This document shows, piece after piece, positions 1 through 10,890 of a stretch of 64,000 nucleotides of DNA (positions are counted from its first letter, which is position 1; each line of letters begins with the position of its first letter). The DNA is taken from NCBI RefSeq assembly GCF_001642475.1, contig NW_019173944.1, forward strand, positions 1-64,000, written 5' to 3'. The notes under the pieces are model-generated. The model saw nothing but the letters and a program-made list of their open reading frames with translations. It had not been told where the DNA came from and made no database searches. The stretch is from Fonsecaea monophora. Taxonomy: Eukaryota > Ascomycota > Eurotiomycetes > Chaetothyriales > Herpotrichiellaceae. Both the position numbers and the translations under genes were made by a program.

Positions 1-1477
1 CCAAGATGGATGAGCCCAGCCCCCTTTTCCGGAGTGAGTACAATAACTTACCACAGAGGATCACAAAGTTGTACAGGGCGAGCTTGATCGCTCCAAGGGT
101 TGTTTTCGGCGGTAGTCCATATCGGGCTGCGACACCGGCCGCTCTGGCGGCAGCGTTGGCGGCGACGGTCTGCAACCTGGGGTGGTCCTCGCCATAGAAC
201 TCTGTGAGTCCGATATTCTCGATCGTCCTTGTCAGGAACTCTTGGCTTTTCTGCGGAGAATTGGTCACTTCCGCGTATGTTTGTTCCGAATCGTCTGAGA
301 GAGGAGTGAGTGGTCGCTCTTCGAAATCGGACTCCGAGGATCCACCGTCTGGGGTGAGCGGTCTCTCCTCATTTTGGGACACAGGCCGGCTGCTGAGAGG
401 GGGCTCTTCGCGCATTCTTGATTGTCTGGTCTCGGAAGAGAATGCTCCATGGTCACGTTCCCGAGCCGGCATTGAAGAACTTATCGGATTCGCTGAAGGC
501 TGCCCAAGGCCACTGTATGTTGGGGGTAACTCCCTTTGGGGCCGTTTTACATTTGCATCCGGTCCTTTGGGATATGATGCGGCTGGGTCCACGGCAGTCG
601 AGCCGGGCTCTTGCATCTGGACTGCCCTTTTGCGGTTGCTTTCCGGGCTCTGTTCGGCCCATTCTGAAATGGGAAAGAGCTTTGAATTTCCTTGCGGTGA
701 TATCCTAGAAGTAGAAGGTAGCTTAGAAGACTCGACACCACCTCGGTTTGGCTGAAATGTTGGTGATATCCCTGAAATGAACGGAGGGTTAGAAGACCTG
801 ACATCTCGGGGTGGTTGAGTATGTGATGGTCTCCCAGAAACGAACGGTGCGTTATATATCTCAACACCTCGGTGTGGTTGAGTCGGCGCTGGTCTCTCGG
901 GAGAGAAAGGTGATTGGGAAAACTCGACGCCTCGCTTTGGTGGCTCATTTTCCGAGGAATAACGACCTCGGCGGTCTTGATATGGCTCCTGGCGTTCGGG
1001 GACCAAGGTTGAAGCCTGAGATCCGTCGAATGAGGGTTTTGGCTCCAACCCCCAATCGGTGTTTCTGTTATTGAAGTACCCTAGATCACTCCCTCCGAGG
1101 GGTGGTCCATAGGTGGGCCTTGATACGGGATGCCCAGCTATATTTGTTCAGGGAAAAGGATCAGCTATCAGCTGAAGGCACACTCGAGGGAATTCAAGGA
1201 GTTTCGACATACCATCATCCATCTTTGGTGCATTCCGAATCGCCGGGCTCTGTATCCGTTCCTGGAGCAAAGTTGGAAACATCCTTATCATTTCAATCGC
1301 CGATCGCTCGGACACTGCCCCTATGAGTCCATCGAGAGCGTCCGGATTGACGTTGTCGATGCTGTCCATGGATCTGTTGACATGGCTCTCTAAGAGGTTA
1401 CGCAGATTGGCCTCTCCAAGAATAGAAGTCAGGCTCTGGGTGTATTTCTCCGCCAGTTGGCTTGCGTGTTGGGTCAT
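1..1477 (-). CDS. Repeat-bearing fungal protein, 3' part outside the window (possible von Willebrand A-type protein)
   Basis: Two exons are seen, 1477-1213 and 1137-52, joined over a 75-base intron (GTATGT donor, ATATAG acceptor) that removes an in-frame stop. A GTAAGT donor follows base 52 in phase 1, so the gene continues off the left edge. About 450 codons are visible. The start at 1477 gives a helical N-terminal segment of about 88 residues. A long Pro/Ser/Arg-rich, probably disordered segment follows, with four imperfect 21-residue repeats, then an acidic stretch. The last part (TEFYGEDHPRLQ ... KLALYNFVILC) resembles, from memory, the lead-in to a fungal vWA-like domain, in which DDSGSM would come next. 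That next exon is missing, so the domain call is inference. It diverges from the ankyrin gene at 1959. Confidence 0.55.
700..960 (-). repeat. Imperfect 63-base tandem repeat inside the first gene (four 21-residue units)
   Basis: A conserved core (cacctcgg or close variants on the + strand) recurs at 739, 802, 865 and 928, exactly 63 bases apart. In the coding frame of the minus strand each unit reads roughly R-G/D-V-x5-P-F-x-S-x-R/I-x5-Q-P. The units have diverged but keep length and phase, so selection on the protein or recent expansion is likely. Confidence 0.75.
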
Positions 1478-1958
1478 TCTGGAGGGGATGGTGGTTGTTA
1501 CAGCGGGTAATGATGGTACAGTAATGTGATCTTGTCTTTATGTATTCGCAGGCCTGGTGTCAGTTGCATCTGCCAAATGCTCTGTCGTTCGTCTGAGGGA
1601 GGAGTGGGAAGTGCCCTGCGAGGGCATCCATCTACTCAGCCTCATGACTAGTTGCATACGTGGGTCCAGGTCCACAAGACACGTCAGTTGGCGAACTAGA
1701 GAGATACAGGGTGGTGGTGTCCAGTGGTTTCAGGCAGATGTGCAGCAAATGGTCCAGTCCAACGACCAGTTAGAAGAGGTAGTTTGCCGAAAGTGATGCG
1801 GCCAACCAGGTTGCCTCAGGCAAATAGAATACGAGCTCCGCGTTTCTGCCTTTTGTATTGCAATGACTGTCGGAGGATGATGGAGTGAGATATTCCCGAA
1901 GCACTCGACTAGATTCTGGTGGTCATCCTCCTTGACGCGGCGATAGAGTCTACCAAAC
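1478..1958. promoter_or_regulatory. Divergent intergenic region between the repeat-bearing gene and the ankyrin gene
   Basis: These 481 bases separate two divergent start codons and must hold both promoters. I see no convincing reading frame, TATA element or repeat in them. Confidence 0.5.
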
Positions 1959-4386
1959 ATGGCCACCAACAAGAACAGAAACACAGTCCGGGCCCGCAAT
2001 GTGCCCCTGGAATATAGCTTCGAGAGTGTAAAGGATGTCATCTGTCGTCGATTCGAGGCCTCGGAGAAGACGACGATAACATGCAAAATAACACTTGCTC
2101 CAACATGCACAGATGATGGAGAGACTCAGACCGCCATCATCAAGTTTAGTCCATCCATGCCTAGCTTTCTTAGCCGTCTTAGCGAGAAGAGAGAACAGAT
2201 CGAGGTGAAAGGCTCCAGGGACATAGACATCGACCAGGATTTCTATGGTCTCACTCAACTGTATCCAACCCACGGGAGCAGAATTCCTCTTGAGTAAGTA
2301 CTGAGAATGGTCTCCTTTGGGCACATCAAAACACTGACCGAGGAATCTCGGCAGCATTATTGCAGTCACCGGACTCAACGGCCATGCCTTCGGTTCGTGG
2401 ACCGGAGGGAAGGACCGGATGTGGCTTCGCGATTTTCTCTGTGAAGATGAATATTTGAAAGCTTGTAGGACCATGATTTTCGGGTACAACGCCAAATTGA
2501 AAGATCAAGCTGTCCACATGACCAGAGACTACGTCCGAAGCTTTCTAGAGGAACTCAGGAAAGCGAGAAAAACCCGCGAGGTGTGTGGCATCCATTGGCG
2601 CTGGTCGTTGGGCTGACACAAAAGATGATGTAGGAGAGAAATCGGCCGATAGTCTTTTTGGGTCACAGTTTTGGAGGCATTCTTATCGCTCATGTATGTA
2701 TACCATTGATTTCGTCACTGGAGGAGCTGAGTCTGACGACGAGATTGGAAATATAGGCGCTGGTCAAGGCCAGAGAGAAGGATGATGGGTCTTTGGTCAA
2801 AGCAACTCATGCATTCCTTTTCTTTGGTGTACCACATCGTGGTATCAGCCTCTCCGATGTCACTAAAATGGTCAAAGATTTAGATTATCCGCCTCAGAGG
2901 GAAAAGCTGGTGAATGAAATCATCGAATCTTCCTCGGGGATCAATCCCATCATGGAGAGCTTCATCAACATGACCATGGGCAAAAAGATTGTTTCGTTTT
3001 ATGAGACTCGAATGACCAGGGCAGTTGCAAAGGTAAGTTTCCGGGTCGGTCCAGGTAGCAGCCAATGCGTGTCTTACATTTCGGCAGAATGAGGACGGCT
3101 CGTATGGGCGCTCCGGAGAGTATATAGAGGTTGTGAAAGAACCCTCTGCCAGGTTTTATCTGCCGCATCAGATCGAAGAAGCAATCCCCGTCGATGGCGA
3201 TCATTCGACCATGGTCAAATTTGCGAGTTCGGCTGATGACACGTACCAGTCCGTCCGCAACTATTTGAGGGGTTATCTCGAGTCGTTCGGATTCACCAGT
3301 GGTTGGTTTGGTTCCGTAGGCATCGAGGCATCTTTGGTCTAATCTGCGAGCAGGCTCTTCTTTTGCGAGTCGAAATGTCCATGATCCGTCCGATAGTCAT
3401 CACGCAGTCGCTGAAGGTCTCGTGGCACACTTTGCCCACACACCAGAACCTTTAGATCAGGCGTTGAGACTCGCTGCTGATCTGGGCCTGGTCGTGGAAG
3501 CGCTGTGTCTGCTGAGAAAGGGAGCCCGTCCGAACTTTTGGGACACGGAGCCCCGGTGCGGCCAACCCAATGAAGAAGAACTAGAAGCAAAGAAACTGAC
3601 ATTTTCCGATCCAGACCACTGGGCGCTTTGTCGTCTCATTCGGCCACAATATCTGGCCCTAGATGGAAGATCAAGTCCAATGGAGACATAATGGGACCAG
3701 GAGAGACGGCGATTTTTCGAGCAGCCGTCCGCAACCATAAGCATGTCGTTGAACTTCTGCTCCAGTGGCAGGCAGATCCCAACCTAGCAGCTGAGAGTGG
3801 AAAGACTCCTTTACACGAAGCTGCAAGCTGTGGTCATCTCGCCCTGGTCCAGCTGTTGTTGGAGCATCGGGCAGATCCGAACGCACGAGATTCCATGTGG
3901 GAAAGCACACCTCTTCACGACGCAGCGAGGGCGGGCACAACAGCTGTGGCACTGCTTCACCGATATCATGCCGATCTGAATGCACAATTGAAATTCAGCC
4001 GGGACACGCCGCTCCATCTCGCCGTCCGTGAAGGCCACGAAGAGGTGGTCTACTTCCTGCTTGAGAAAAACGCCAATCCTGTCCCCACGAACAAAAGCGG
4101 ACGCCGACCCGTCCATGACGCAGCGCGAGCCGGAAATATCAGCTTGGTGGGCTGGCTGCTGGAACGGGATCGCAAGGGCGAGACAGATCCACGCGATAAC
4201 CGGGGGTGGACGCCCATGCACGAGGCAGCCTACGGAGGCCACAACGACGTCGTATGGTTGTTACTGAGGCGAGGTGCGGATGGGAATGCAGCCCTGCGGG
4301 ATGGGAGACGAGCTGTCGACTTGGCCAAGGAGCGCGGGCATGGCGAGACTCGAAAGCTCATACTGGCATCAACCGCAGGGGAGTGA
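1959..4386 (+). CDS. Alpha/beta-hydrolase (DUF676/SERAC1-like) fused to ankyrin repeats
   Basis: Seven exons close in frame to 694 aa: 1959-2293, 2355-2580, 2634-2693, 2757-3032, 3088-3301, 3354-3555 and 3615-4386. The N-terminal 110 residues are unassigned. A hydrolase domain follows (about 112-345), opening with DIIAVTGLNGHAFGSW. It has the nucleophile elbow GHSFGG (Ser about 199), the segment FFGVPHRG, and a likely catalytic His in DGDHSTMVKF (about 338). Seven ankyrin repeats fill about 467-694 (TPLHEAA, TPLHDAA, TPLHLAV and similar). In fungi such hydrolases are often the N-terminal effector of NLR-like STAND proteins, but no P-loop or NB-ARC/NACHT region is visible here. Introns five (GTTGGT donor) and six (GTGCGG donor) are the least certain; they are required to bypass stops and both restore frame. 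Substrate unknown. Confidence 0.8.
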
Positions 4387-4992
4387 GTCGGGACCACAAG
4401 TTCAAGCCAACTGATATACAAGTGCGAAGCACTCTCTGAACCGGGGGGAAATAAGCAGATATAATAATAAATACATTCATACATCCACAACTGTGCCCCG
4501 TTTCAACACAAAAGATCATTTCTAGCAAGACGTACAACGTTGTTACCAAAGGATGGGCCCAGCAAGTGTTCAGCGCAATATCACAAGTACCAGCAGAGGT
4601 AGCACTGGCAGTTTCCCCACATTCGATAGTAGCCACGGTCACAGTGATGAATTCCTGACAGTTGACCACGCTACCGATGGCTATCTTGATCGAACTGAGC
4701 TCTTGGAAGATCGACCTCAAACCCAAGTCGAGTCAATCAGGCGCTGTGCTTTGTATTTTGAACAGCTTTGGGTAGACCGTGCTTGATAGTGACAGTTCTG
4801 AGCTTATGCTATCTAACTTAGAATAGGCTCTGTTTGGTTGGCGATGCGGTGCCAGGCCGTATTAAGCGCTGCCCAAAAGCTGGCCAGGCCCTGCCCAGCG
4901 ACTAAAAAGCGCGTTACAAAGAACAGCAACCTTGAAAGTGGAGGGATATAGCATCTTCCCCTGTTGAAATTGCAACCTTCACGATCGTAGAC
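4387..4992. other. Intergenic, 606 bases
   Basis: This stretch holds the 3' end of the ankyrin gene and the upstream region of the small membrane-protein gene. I see no supported gene, tRNA or repeat. Confidence 0.5.
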
Positions 4993-5628
4993 ATGCGGCT
5001 AGTCACCCGATACTTTCTTTGTATTATTGCGACGCCTCTCTTGAGCGAATTCCCTCTCCACATTCTCGAATTCGTCGACGAAAAAACTCCTTTTGTCGCT
5101 GCTGAAGATGGCCAGTCTGGACATCAGACGTTGCAGCACGAGGAAAGCGGCAGAAAGTCCCTCGATATCGGCTCAGTCCCTCATGAGAGCAATGCCGAAA
5201 ACAAGAACCTCAGCGATGTCGACACCACACCGCCGAGAAATACAGCCTTTGTTACAATGTTGGCGATTGTTGGGATTGTTATCCTTTACATGCTGTGGCA
5301 GGTGATTTGCTTCACTTGCCAGATGCAGCGCAGCAATCAAGAGACTCTATTATTCCAGTGCCTCTACTGGGGGTTGACTCTGCCCGCCGCTGGCCGTCTC
5401 ATGTACGGGCTCACCGCCTGCGCAACATACTACGTCTACGTTCATCGTCCCCGCTGGCTGCGGCGAGAGACTCCGCTCCGAGAGCAAGCATTTCAGGCAT
5501 ACGCGATAGTGTTGGTTGTAAAGATGAAGCTTTTGGCTGTTGTTGTTGTAGGATTTCTGGTCAAGATATTGGTGTATGACAACTTGATCAAGCTGGCGGC
5601 CATGATGTTCCGTGTCAAGGACTGATAC
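4993..5628 (+). CDS. Small predicted membrane protein, 210 aa
   Basis: This is one uninterrupted frame from ATG 4993. The first 20 or so residues (MRLVTRYFLCIIATPLLSEF) look like a signal peptide or membrane anchor. A hydrophilic acidic loop follows to about residue 85. Then come a clear transmembrane segment (AFVTMLAIVGIVILYMLW), a second moderately hydrophobic stretch around YWGLTLPAAGRLMYGLTACA, and a C-terminal one (KLLAVVVVGFLVKILVY). I do not recognise a family. It could be a lineage-specific protein. The coordinates include the TGA stop. Reality is supported by length, composition and the hydrophobic pattern only. Confidence 0.5.
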
Positions 5629-7137
5629 AGTCATGTATCTGGACGGTCTCTGTCTGGCACGACCTCAAAAGGCAGATGATGCGTCGAGACCTTAAAGCGG
5701 CAGTGGCGGCGGAAGATTCGCGCCGTGCCCAGACGATGGTCTAAAACAGGTGCCTAGATGCAAAAGGAGGTACCCAGTTCGTTGACAAAACCATACATTC
5801 CGGGAAGTCCCTTGGGTGCCTAGCTGCCTAGCTACTGGGTAGGCTTAACGCCAACACTCCAAGGGGACGATCCGTCAACTCCCGCTTCAGACGATTGGTC
5901 TACTCGGCACAGGCTCGTCTCCAGCCATGAACTGCTCCTGAACAACTGAGCCACGAGTAAGTCAAACCCAAGTAACAAGTGGAAGAAAATATTCTGTGCG
6001 GATACCGTGTAATGTGAATTTCTCTTGGGTAGTGTTCATGTCTGGCACAAGGATGTAGCTCTGTGACATTAGCATGTGCTATTCTGTCCTACTGCCTCCT
6101 CGTTACCCCTCGTGCCCCGCTACAATCTCATTTCTCGACGGTTAATTGATTAGATTAGATGAAAATTTAATCCTCGCTTGACCTGCCATCCTGTCGCCAT
6201 CGCTGGTTGCGTCAACTTTTAGCCCAATCCGTCGCATTTTTGGGCGCGCTTCTCTCCAACGTCGTCAAAGAAACACTGTTTTCAAAATCATCGAGACACT
6301 TATAAGACCCTTGTGCTGCACACACATAACGTGAGATTCTTATTCTTAAAACCCCTTCAGACCCCCAAAGTCTTCTCCCATTTGCGCCACTTTAATCCTC
6401 CATTTTCGTTCACAAGGCTGTCCCGCCTTTCACATCAGCCACCATCAGCCCACCTTTGTCTTTCATCTGTATCAGGACATTGGCGCGATAGACCCCAAGC
6501 AGAATGCCGAATTATTCCCCCTTGCAAAGATCACAAATAACCCAATTTGTCAATTTCACTCAGGCCAAGGAGAGCATAGCCGCAAGGGTACGTGAACTCG
6601 AGGTTCTTGGAGGCAACTGACTGAGGGCATCGGGGCAGTTTCTGAGACCCCACAATTGGAACCTGGAAAGAGCGCTTGATTCGTAAGTCGGCAGTTTCTC
6701 TATTCTTTCGTGCCAATTGACAGACGCCCACCGTGTTGTGCAATTGGGGGTCGCTTTGGGTGGTGAAGTGTCGCGTGACAAAGTGGACCACAGGTTGTCA
6801 AAGGCCACGGCAGGCAGAATGAAACAAAACTGCCTCAGCCTTTGTTGCCCTGTATTTCTTTGAGGCCGACCTCAATCTGCGAGGGATACGGACGTGAAAT
6901 TGGCGCGGGCAACCAGGTAGGCAGTGCCTGTGCCTGCCAAGACTGTTGCATCATCATCTCAACCCTCAACCCTGAACCCAGTCAAGTCACCTCCAGCTTG
7001 CCGAGCTGCAGGTTGATTGATCCTTTTTCTCATGTTCATTCCTTCCCCCATTCAGAGGGCCCACTGTTCGCTCTGGGTGACGGATGTGCCTGTCTCTCTC
7101 TTCCACCTCTTTACTGTGTATCCATCAACTTATCACT
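5629..7137. other. Long intergenic / leader region upstream of the DCN1-like gene
   Basis: About 1.5 kb has no convincing gene. It has short tandem GCCTAGCT-type words near 5815-5840 and pyrimidine-rich tracts at about 6330-6440. A potential 5'-leader intron (GTAGGC near 6917 to CAG near 7055) would fit a long 5' UTR for the gene at 7138. This is inference. Confidence 0.4.
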
Positions 7138-8171
7138 ATGCCACCAAAACGCAAGTCCGCCGATTCACCTCTGTTGCTGGACGTGAAGTCACCCAAGACC
7201 AAAAAGGTCAAGCCTACTGCATCTGCAGCCCAGGCGAACCTCGCCAAGTCATCTCCGCCGAATGTCTCTGCAGTCATGACGCCTATGTCTGTGAAGGTGC
7301 CGACAAGAGCCAGGAGGGGCGGTGGCAAAGCGCCTCGTTCCAAGGCACCAGGGTCTGTGCATGAATGCTTACCGATCAAGAGTGACTGACACAAACTCTG
7401 TTACAGATTCTATCAAAGTGGATCCGGCAACAACTCTGTTCCTCCCATTCAGCACAACCTCAACAAGCTCTTTGACCAATATCGCGGTATGCACCTAACC
7501 GAGGACGACTCTGACGAGCAACTACTGACCTCCTTCCAGACAATCCTAAAGACGCCCCAGACACAATTGGCATAGAGGGCGCTCAGAAATATCTGACCGA
7601 TCTGGGAGTGGAACTGGATGAAGTGGCTCACCTGGGCATCTGTGACCTGTTGCAGTGCCCATCCATCGGCGAGTTCGAGCGCGAGTCGTTCGTTTCTGGG
7701 TGGCGAAGTGTCAGCTCGGGTGACAAGACATACGATACGATAGCACGACAAGCACAATACGTCGATGTGATCAGAAAGAAACTGGCGAATACTCCAGCCT
7801 ATTTCAGACAAGTCTACCGCAATGCATTCAAGCTCGCCAAACCCGAAGGGCAACGAAGTGTTCCTGTGGACTCGGCAATCGACTTCTGGAACATGTTCTT
7901 CCGGCAAGGCAAAGGGGGAATTGAGTGGAATAGTCCTTCGACCCAATGGTTGGACCTGTGGTGTGAGTTCTACGAGTCGCAAAACAAGAGACCAGTCAAC
8001 AAAGATCTGTGGAATATGGTTGGTGAATTGGTTATGAAGACTAAAGAACCGGATGGGGAGTCTCTGAGTTGGTGGACAGAAGATGGTGCGTGGCCGATGG
8101 CAATCGACGACTTTGTCAACTTCATAAGAGAGAAGAGGAAAGTCAGTGGGGATAATATGGACACTAGCTGA
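7138..8171 (+). CDS. DCN1-like cullin neddylation factor (DCUN1D family)
   Basis: Three exons, 7138-7352, 7407-7486 and 7540-8171, give 308 aa. Dcn1-family proteins bind cullin and the Ubc12 E2 to promote NEDD8 transfer. Residues from about 95 to 300 match the PONY/DCUN1 domain: IEGAQKYLTDLGVELDE, then the W-rich core WLDLWCEFY and the closing WTEDGAWPMAIDDFV segment. The N-terminus is basic, with MPPKRKSADSP and KSPKTKKVKP, resembling a nuclear localisation signal. There is no UBA domain, which makes it closer to animal DCUN1D4/5 than to yeast Dcn1. The first donor is GTCTGT, an uncommon form, but it is needed to keep frame; the second intron is canonical. Confidence 0.87.
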
Positions 8172-8985
8172 AAGGGCCAAGCTGCACTGTCGATGTTGTG
8201 CCATTCCGACACAATGTGCGAGCATGGCCAGAGCCGAACCTGGGTGATGGGTAGACGGGTCATGCGCATCGTACTCGAGGCCTTGTATGCTAGAAGGACA
8301 AGATTGCAGCGGACAGCACACATGGAGATAATGTGAACATGCTATCAACAAACTTGGAGGGACAATACTACCTGGTAGTTTCACTTGTCTTGAGAGACGG
8401 GCACGACGGGACCCCTTTTGGCACCCAACGTCACGTGATACGTGATACGGAAGACGTGCTTACTCAGGCGTGTGGCTCGTGCGGCGATCGATCTATTCGC
8501 TTCGCTTACCTCGCTCTGCTCGCTGTCACGATAGAATAAATCCTTTGGGCTGCGTGACACCCTTTTGCTTGTCTCTACAGAATCTGCATCCATTTTTCAT
8601 GTTATTACAAATCTCTTCCAGCACTGAATCTTTTCTGGTAGGAATGTCTCACTAGACTGTCCGCCCATTGTTTCTCTTACATCTGGCTGTTTGACTTCGC
8701 ATTGACATTCATCGTTCTCTCTCCACCTCAACTCCAGACATGGTCCCCGCTTTCTCTCCAGCTCGAGGCATTCATCCTTCTCTCAAGAACCGGCGATTGT
8801 AATCTTGTATAATCGCATTGCCCAGAGTACCACTGCTATTCACATCATCTAACCCGGGTACCCACACGATGCTTGGTCCGCAGCCATAACTCTCGATTTG
8901 TCCAGATCGGCCCCGTTACCCCAACCCTCGAACGCCCATGTATGCGTAGCCTCATCATCGACCTCGGACACGCAATGCACAGAAG
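8172..8985. other. Intergenic, 814 bases, with a TCACGTGA palindrome
   Basis: No gene is seen. A perfect bHLH-type palindrome TCACGTGA lies at 8431-8438, followed directly by the partial copies ACGTGATACGTGAT. The 3' half is CT-rich and probably the promoter and leader of the gene at 8986. Confidence 0.45.
8431..8438. promoter_or_regulatory. TCACGTGA E-box palindrome
   Basis: The site is an exact 8-base palindrome of the type bound by fungal bHLH factors such as Cbf1/Pho4/SREBP relatives. It lies about 550 bases upstream of the F-box-like gene and 260 bases downstream of the DCN1-like stop. Function is inferred from motif identity only. Confidence 0.35.
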
Positions 8986-10890
8986 ATGCCTTTACCTTCG
9001 AGGGAGGTCCTGACCCTCCGTTTGATTTTTGACTGTGATGGAGATGAAGAGGAAGAACCGCAACCTGCTATATCCCAAGATCTGTCGAATCCCTCGTCGC
9101 TGCTGCGGCTGCCCGTTGAGCTTCGCCTCAAGATCCTCCGCTACCTCCTGCGCATAGATCGCAACCGCAAGGCCCACACGCGCCGACCCCCGCAGAACAG
9201 CATCTCCGAGTTGCTCTACTTGAATCCGAGGCGCATTCTTGAAGCCGCACCATTCAAGCACAAAGGCAATCAAGAGATCAACGGAAGCCCCCCGGTCATA
9301 AATAGCTGCCAGCTACACCCCGCCATCCTGAAAACATGTAAACAGCTCTACCTGGAAGGCAAGACGGTCCTGTACACCGAGAACAAGGTGGTTGGGGTGC
9401 AGTCGGCCATCAGAGGGCTGGGCGCGAAGCTGAAAAACTACGGCATCCCTGTCTTTGGGCCTTTTCCATCGTCACGGCTGATCAACGCCCCGTACGATAA
9501 ATCGAAGCCGTGGGAGTCCAGGTTTGACCCTGTCATGCTTTTCAGTGGTGGAAATACCAAGGCCGACGCTCCCTTCTATGTCTGTGGCTACAAGGACTCG
9601 GCGGACTTTATGCACGCTCTTTGGATCATGGTCAAGTGTCCTTTTGCGAGAGGCATGGGATACAATCTGTCGTTGCCGGCGGAGCCGCAGTATCGGTACG
9701 TCAGCCGAACTGACAGCTTTGTGAAGTTTGCTGTGTTGCCGTGGCTACACAACCACATCAACTCGATCAACTTGCATAGCCCGATTCCAGAGGCCACATC
9801 AGAAAACAAGCCACAGGTAACATCTGACACGTGCAACAGTCGAGTCACGCCCCTTCGTGATGAGCTTGCCAAACATGTCCTTGCCAGCAAAACGGAGCCT
9901 AACCTTCACACATACAAAGCAATCTGTGCTTACCTTGAGCAGGTCCTGCTTCAGGGCGAGATCTGCGTCGATCAAGGGAACTTTGTTAGTGGCGAGTTGA
10001 TTTTTGAGCGCGTGTGCTACGAGGCTTCCAGCATCGTACGCACCAGAACAAGCAAACTGGTGGATGTGTCCTCCAAGAGCAAGGATGGCATCAATCGGGT
10101 GTGCAAGCTAATTGCCGTTAGTGCGTACAGACTGTGCGAGCTTCGCAGCGGTTCTTTAGCCCGACTCATTGCAAAAAGAATGCAGAACTTGTCAGCAAAA
10201 GGAACGGCGGTTGCTGAGTCAAAGCCCCGTGAAAACTGCCAGATCACCGAAATTCCAAAAGAAGAAGATGGTCAATCCTCGGACGACCAGGCGTCAGCTA
10301 CTCACGAAGACAACTCATCCGTCACACGAACATCCGAGACGCGGACCAGTATCAGTGAGGAAACGGGCGAAAAGCCTGACGACATCTCCACAGTCCATCC
10401 ACCGGATAAAACCCAGACGAAAACCACACTCTCGACCACGTCACTGACACATCCCATTCCAAGAACGACACGTCTGGAGCCGCAGCTGGCCGCTGACCTC
10501 GCCCTGACAAGCGGTCTTCTTGCGTTACGCCTGCCCTGTGCCTCGCCTGTGCCGGAATGGAATATTCGTCTCGACATTATGCTTTTGAGGCTTTTCGCTG
10601 AGAGGGATGACTTTGCCAATGCGGTTTGGAGCATTCGTCGCATTCATAATAACGGTACCGTCGAACTGCAGAGTATGAAGCAGAAAAACAAGACGGGTGA
10701 CAAGAAATGGCAGGCGTTGAGCGGCTTGGTGCAAGATTTGGCGCAGCAGCTAAGGCCGGGTGCAGGTAGAGGTTCCTTCGCCGACGTAGCAGATCAATGC
10801 CAGCAGGTCGTTACAATCTTGTGGGGCGAGAGATTGATTCCGAAGAAGGGGTTTAATGGATTAATCTGGACATTCCGGTGGGCTGGATAA
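8986..10890 (+). CDS. F-box-like protein, 634 aa
   Basis: This is a single-exon gene. After an acidic N-terminus (GDEEEE, about residues 19-25) comes LLRLPVELRLKILRYLLRID (about 40-59). That pattern is typical of the short F-box-like helix at the front of many Pezizomycotina proteins, which in canonical cases docks on Skp1. Conserved-looking segments follow, including HPAILKTCKQLYLEGKTVLY, the usual continuation in this class. Residues of about 410-500 form a Ser/Thr/Glu-rich disordered linker. A C-terminal helical part (about 500-634) has no domain that I recognise. Target substrates cannot be inferred. The start has good support because the F-box-like motif is near the N-terminus and the frame is intact throughout. 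Confidence 0.75.
   Translation: MPLPSREVLTLRLIFDCDGDEEEEPQPAISQDLSNPSSLLRLPVELRLKILRYLLRIDRNRKAHTRRPPQNSISELLYLNPRRILEAAPFKHKGNQEINGSPPVINSCQLHPAILKTCKQLYLEGKTVLYTENKVVGVQSAIRGLGAKLKNYGIPVFGPFPSSRLINAPYDKSKPWESRFDPVMLFSGGNTKADAPFYVCGYKDSADFMHALWIMVKCPFARGMGYNLSLPAEPQYRYVSRTDSFVKFAVLPWLHNHINSINLHSPIPEATSENKPQVTSDTCNSRVTPLRDELAKHVLASKTEPNLHTYKAICAYLEQVLLQGEICVDQGNFVSGELIFERVCYEASSIVRTRTSKLVDVSSKSKDGINRVCKLIAVSAYRLCELRSGSLARLIAKRMQNLSAKGTAVAESKPRENCQITEIPKEEDGQSSDDQASATHEDNSSVTRTSETRTSISEETGEKPDDISTVHPPDKTQTKTTLSTTSLTHPIPRTTRLEPQLAADLALTSGLLALRLPCASPVPEWNIRLDIMLLRLFAERDDFANAVWSIRRIHNNGTVELQSMKQKNKTGDKKWQALSGLVQDLAQQLRPGAGRGSFADVADQCQQVVTILWGERLIPKKGFNGLIWTFRWAG

Noticed and set aside
547..948. 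133-codon minus-strand frame over the tandem repeat region
   Set aside because: It is a shifted frame of the repeat-bearing gene; the repeat periodicity makes several frames stop-free.
7449..8384. 311-codon open frame on the minus strand opposite the DCN1-like gene
   Set aside because: It is the mirror of a well-supported coding exon, and its product has no family resemblance; the plus-strand PONY domain explains the lack of stops.
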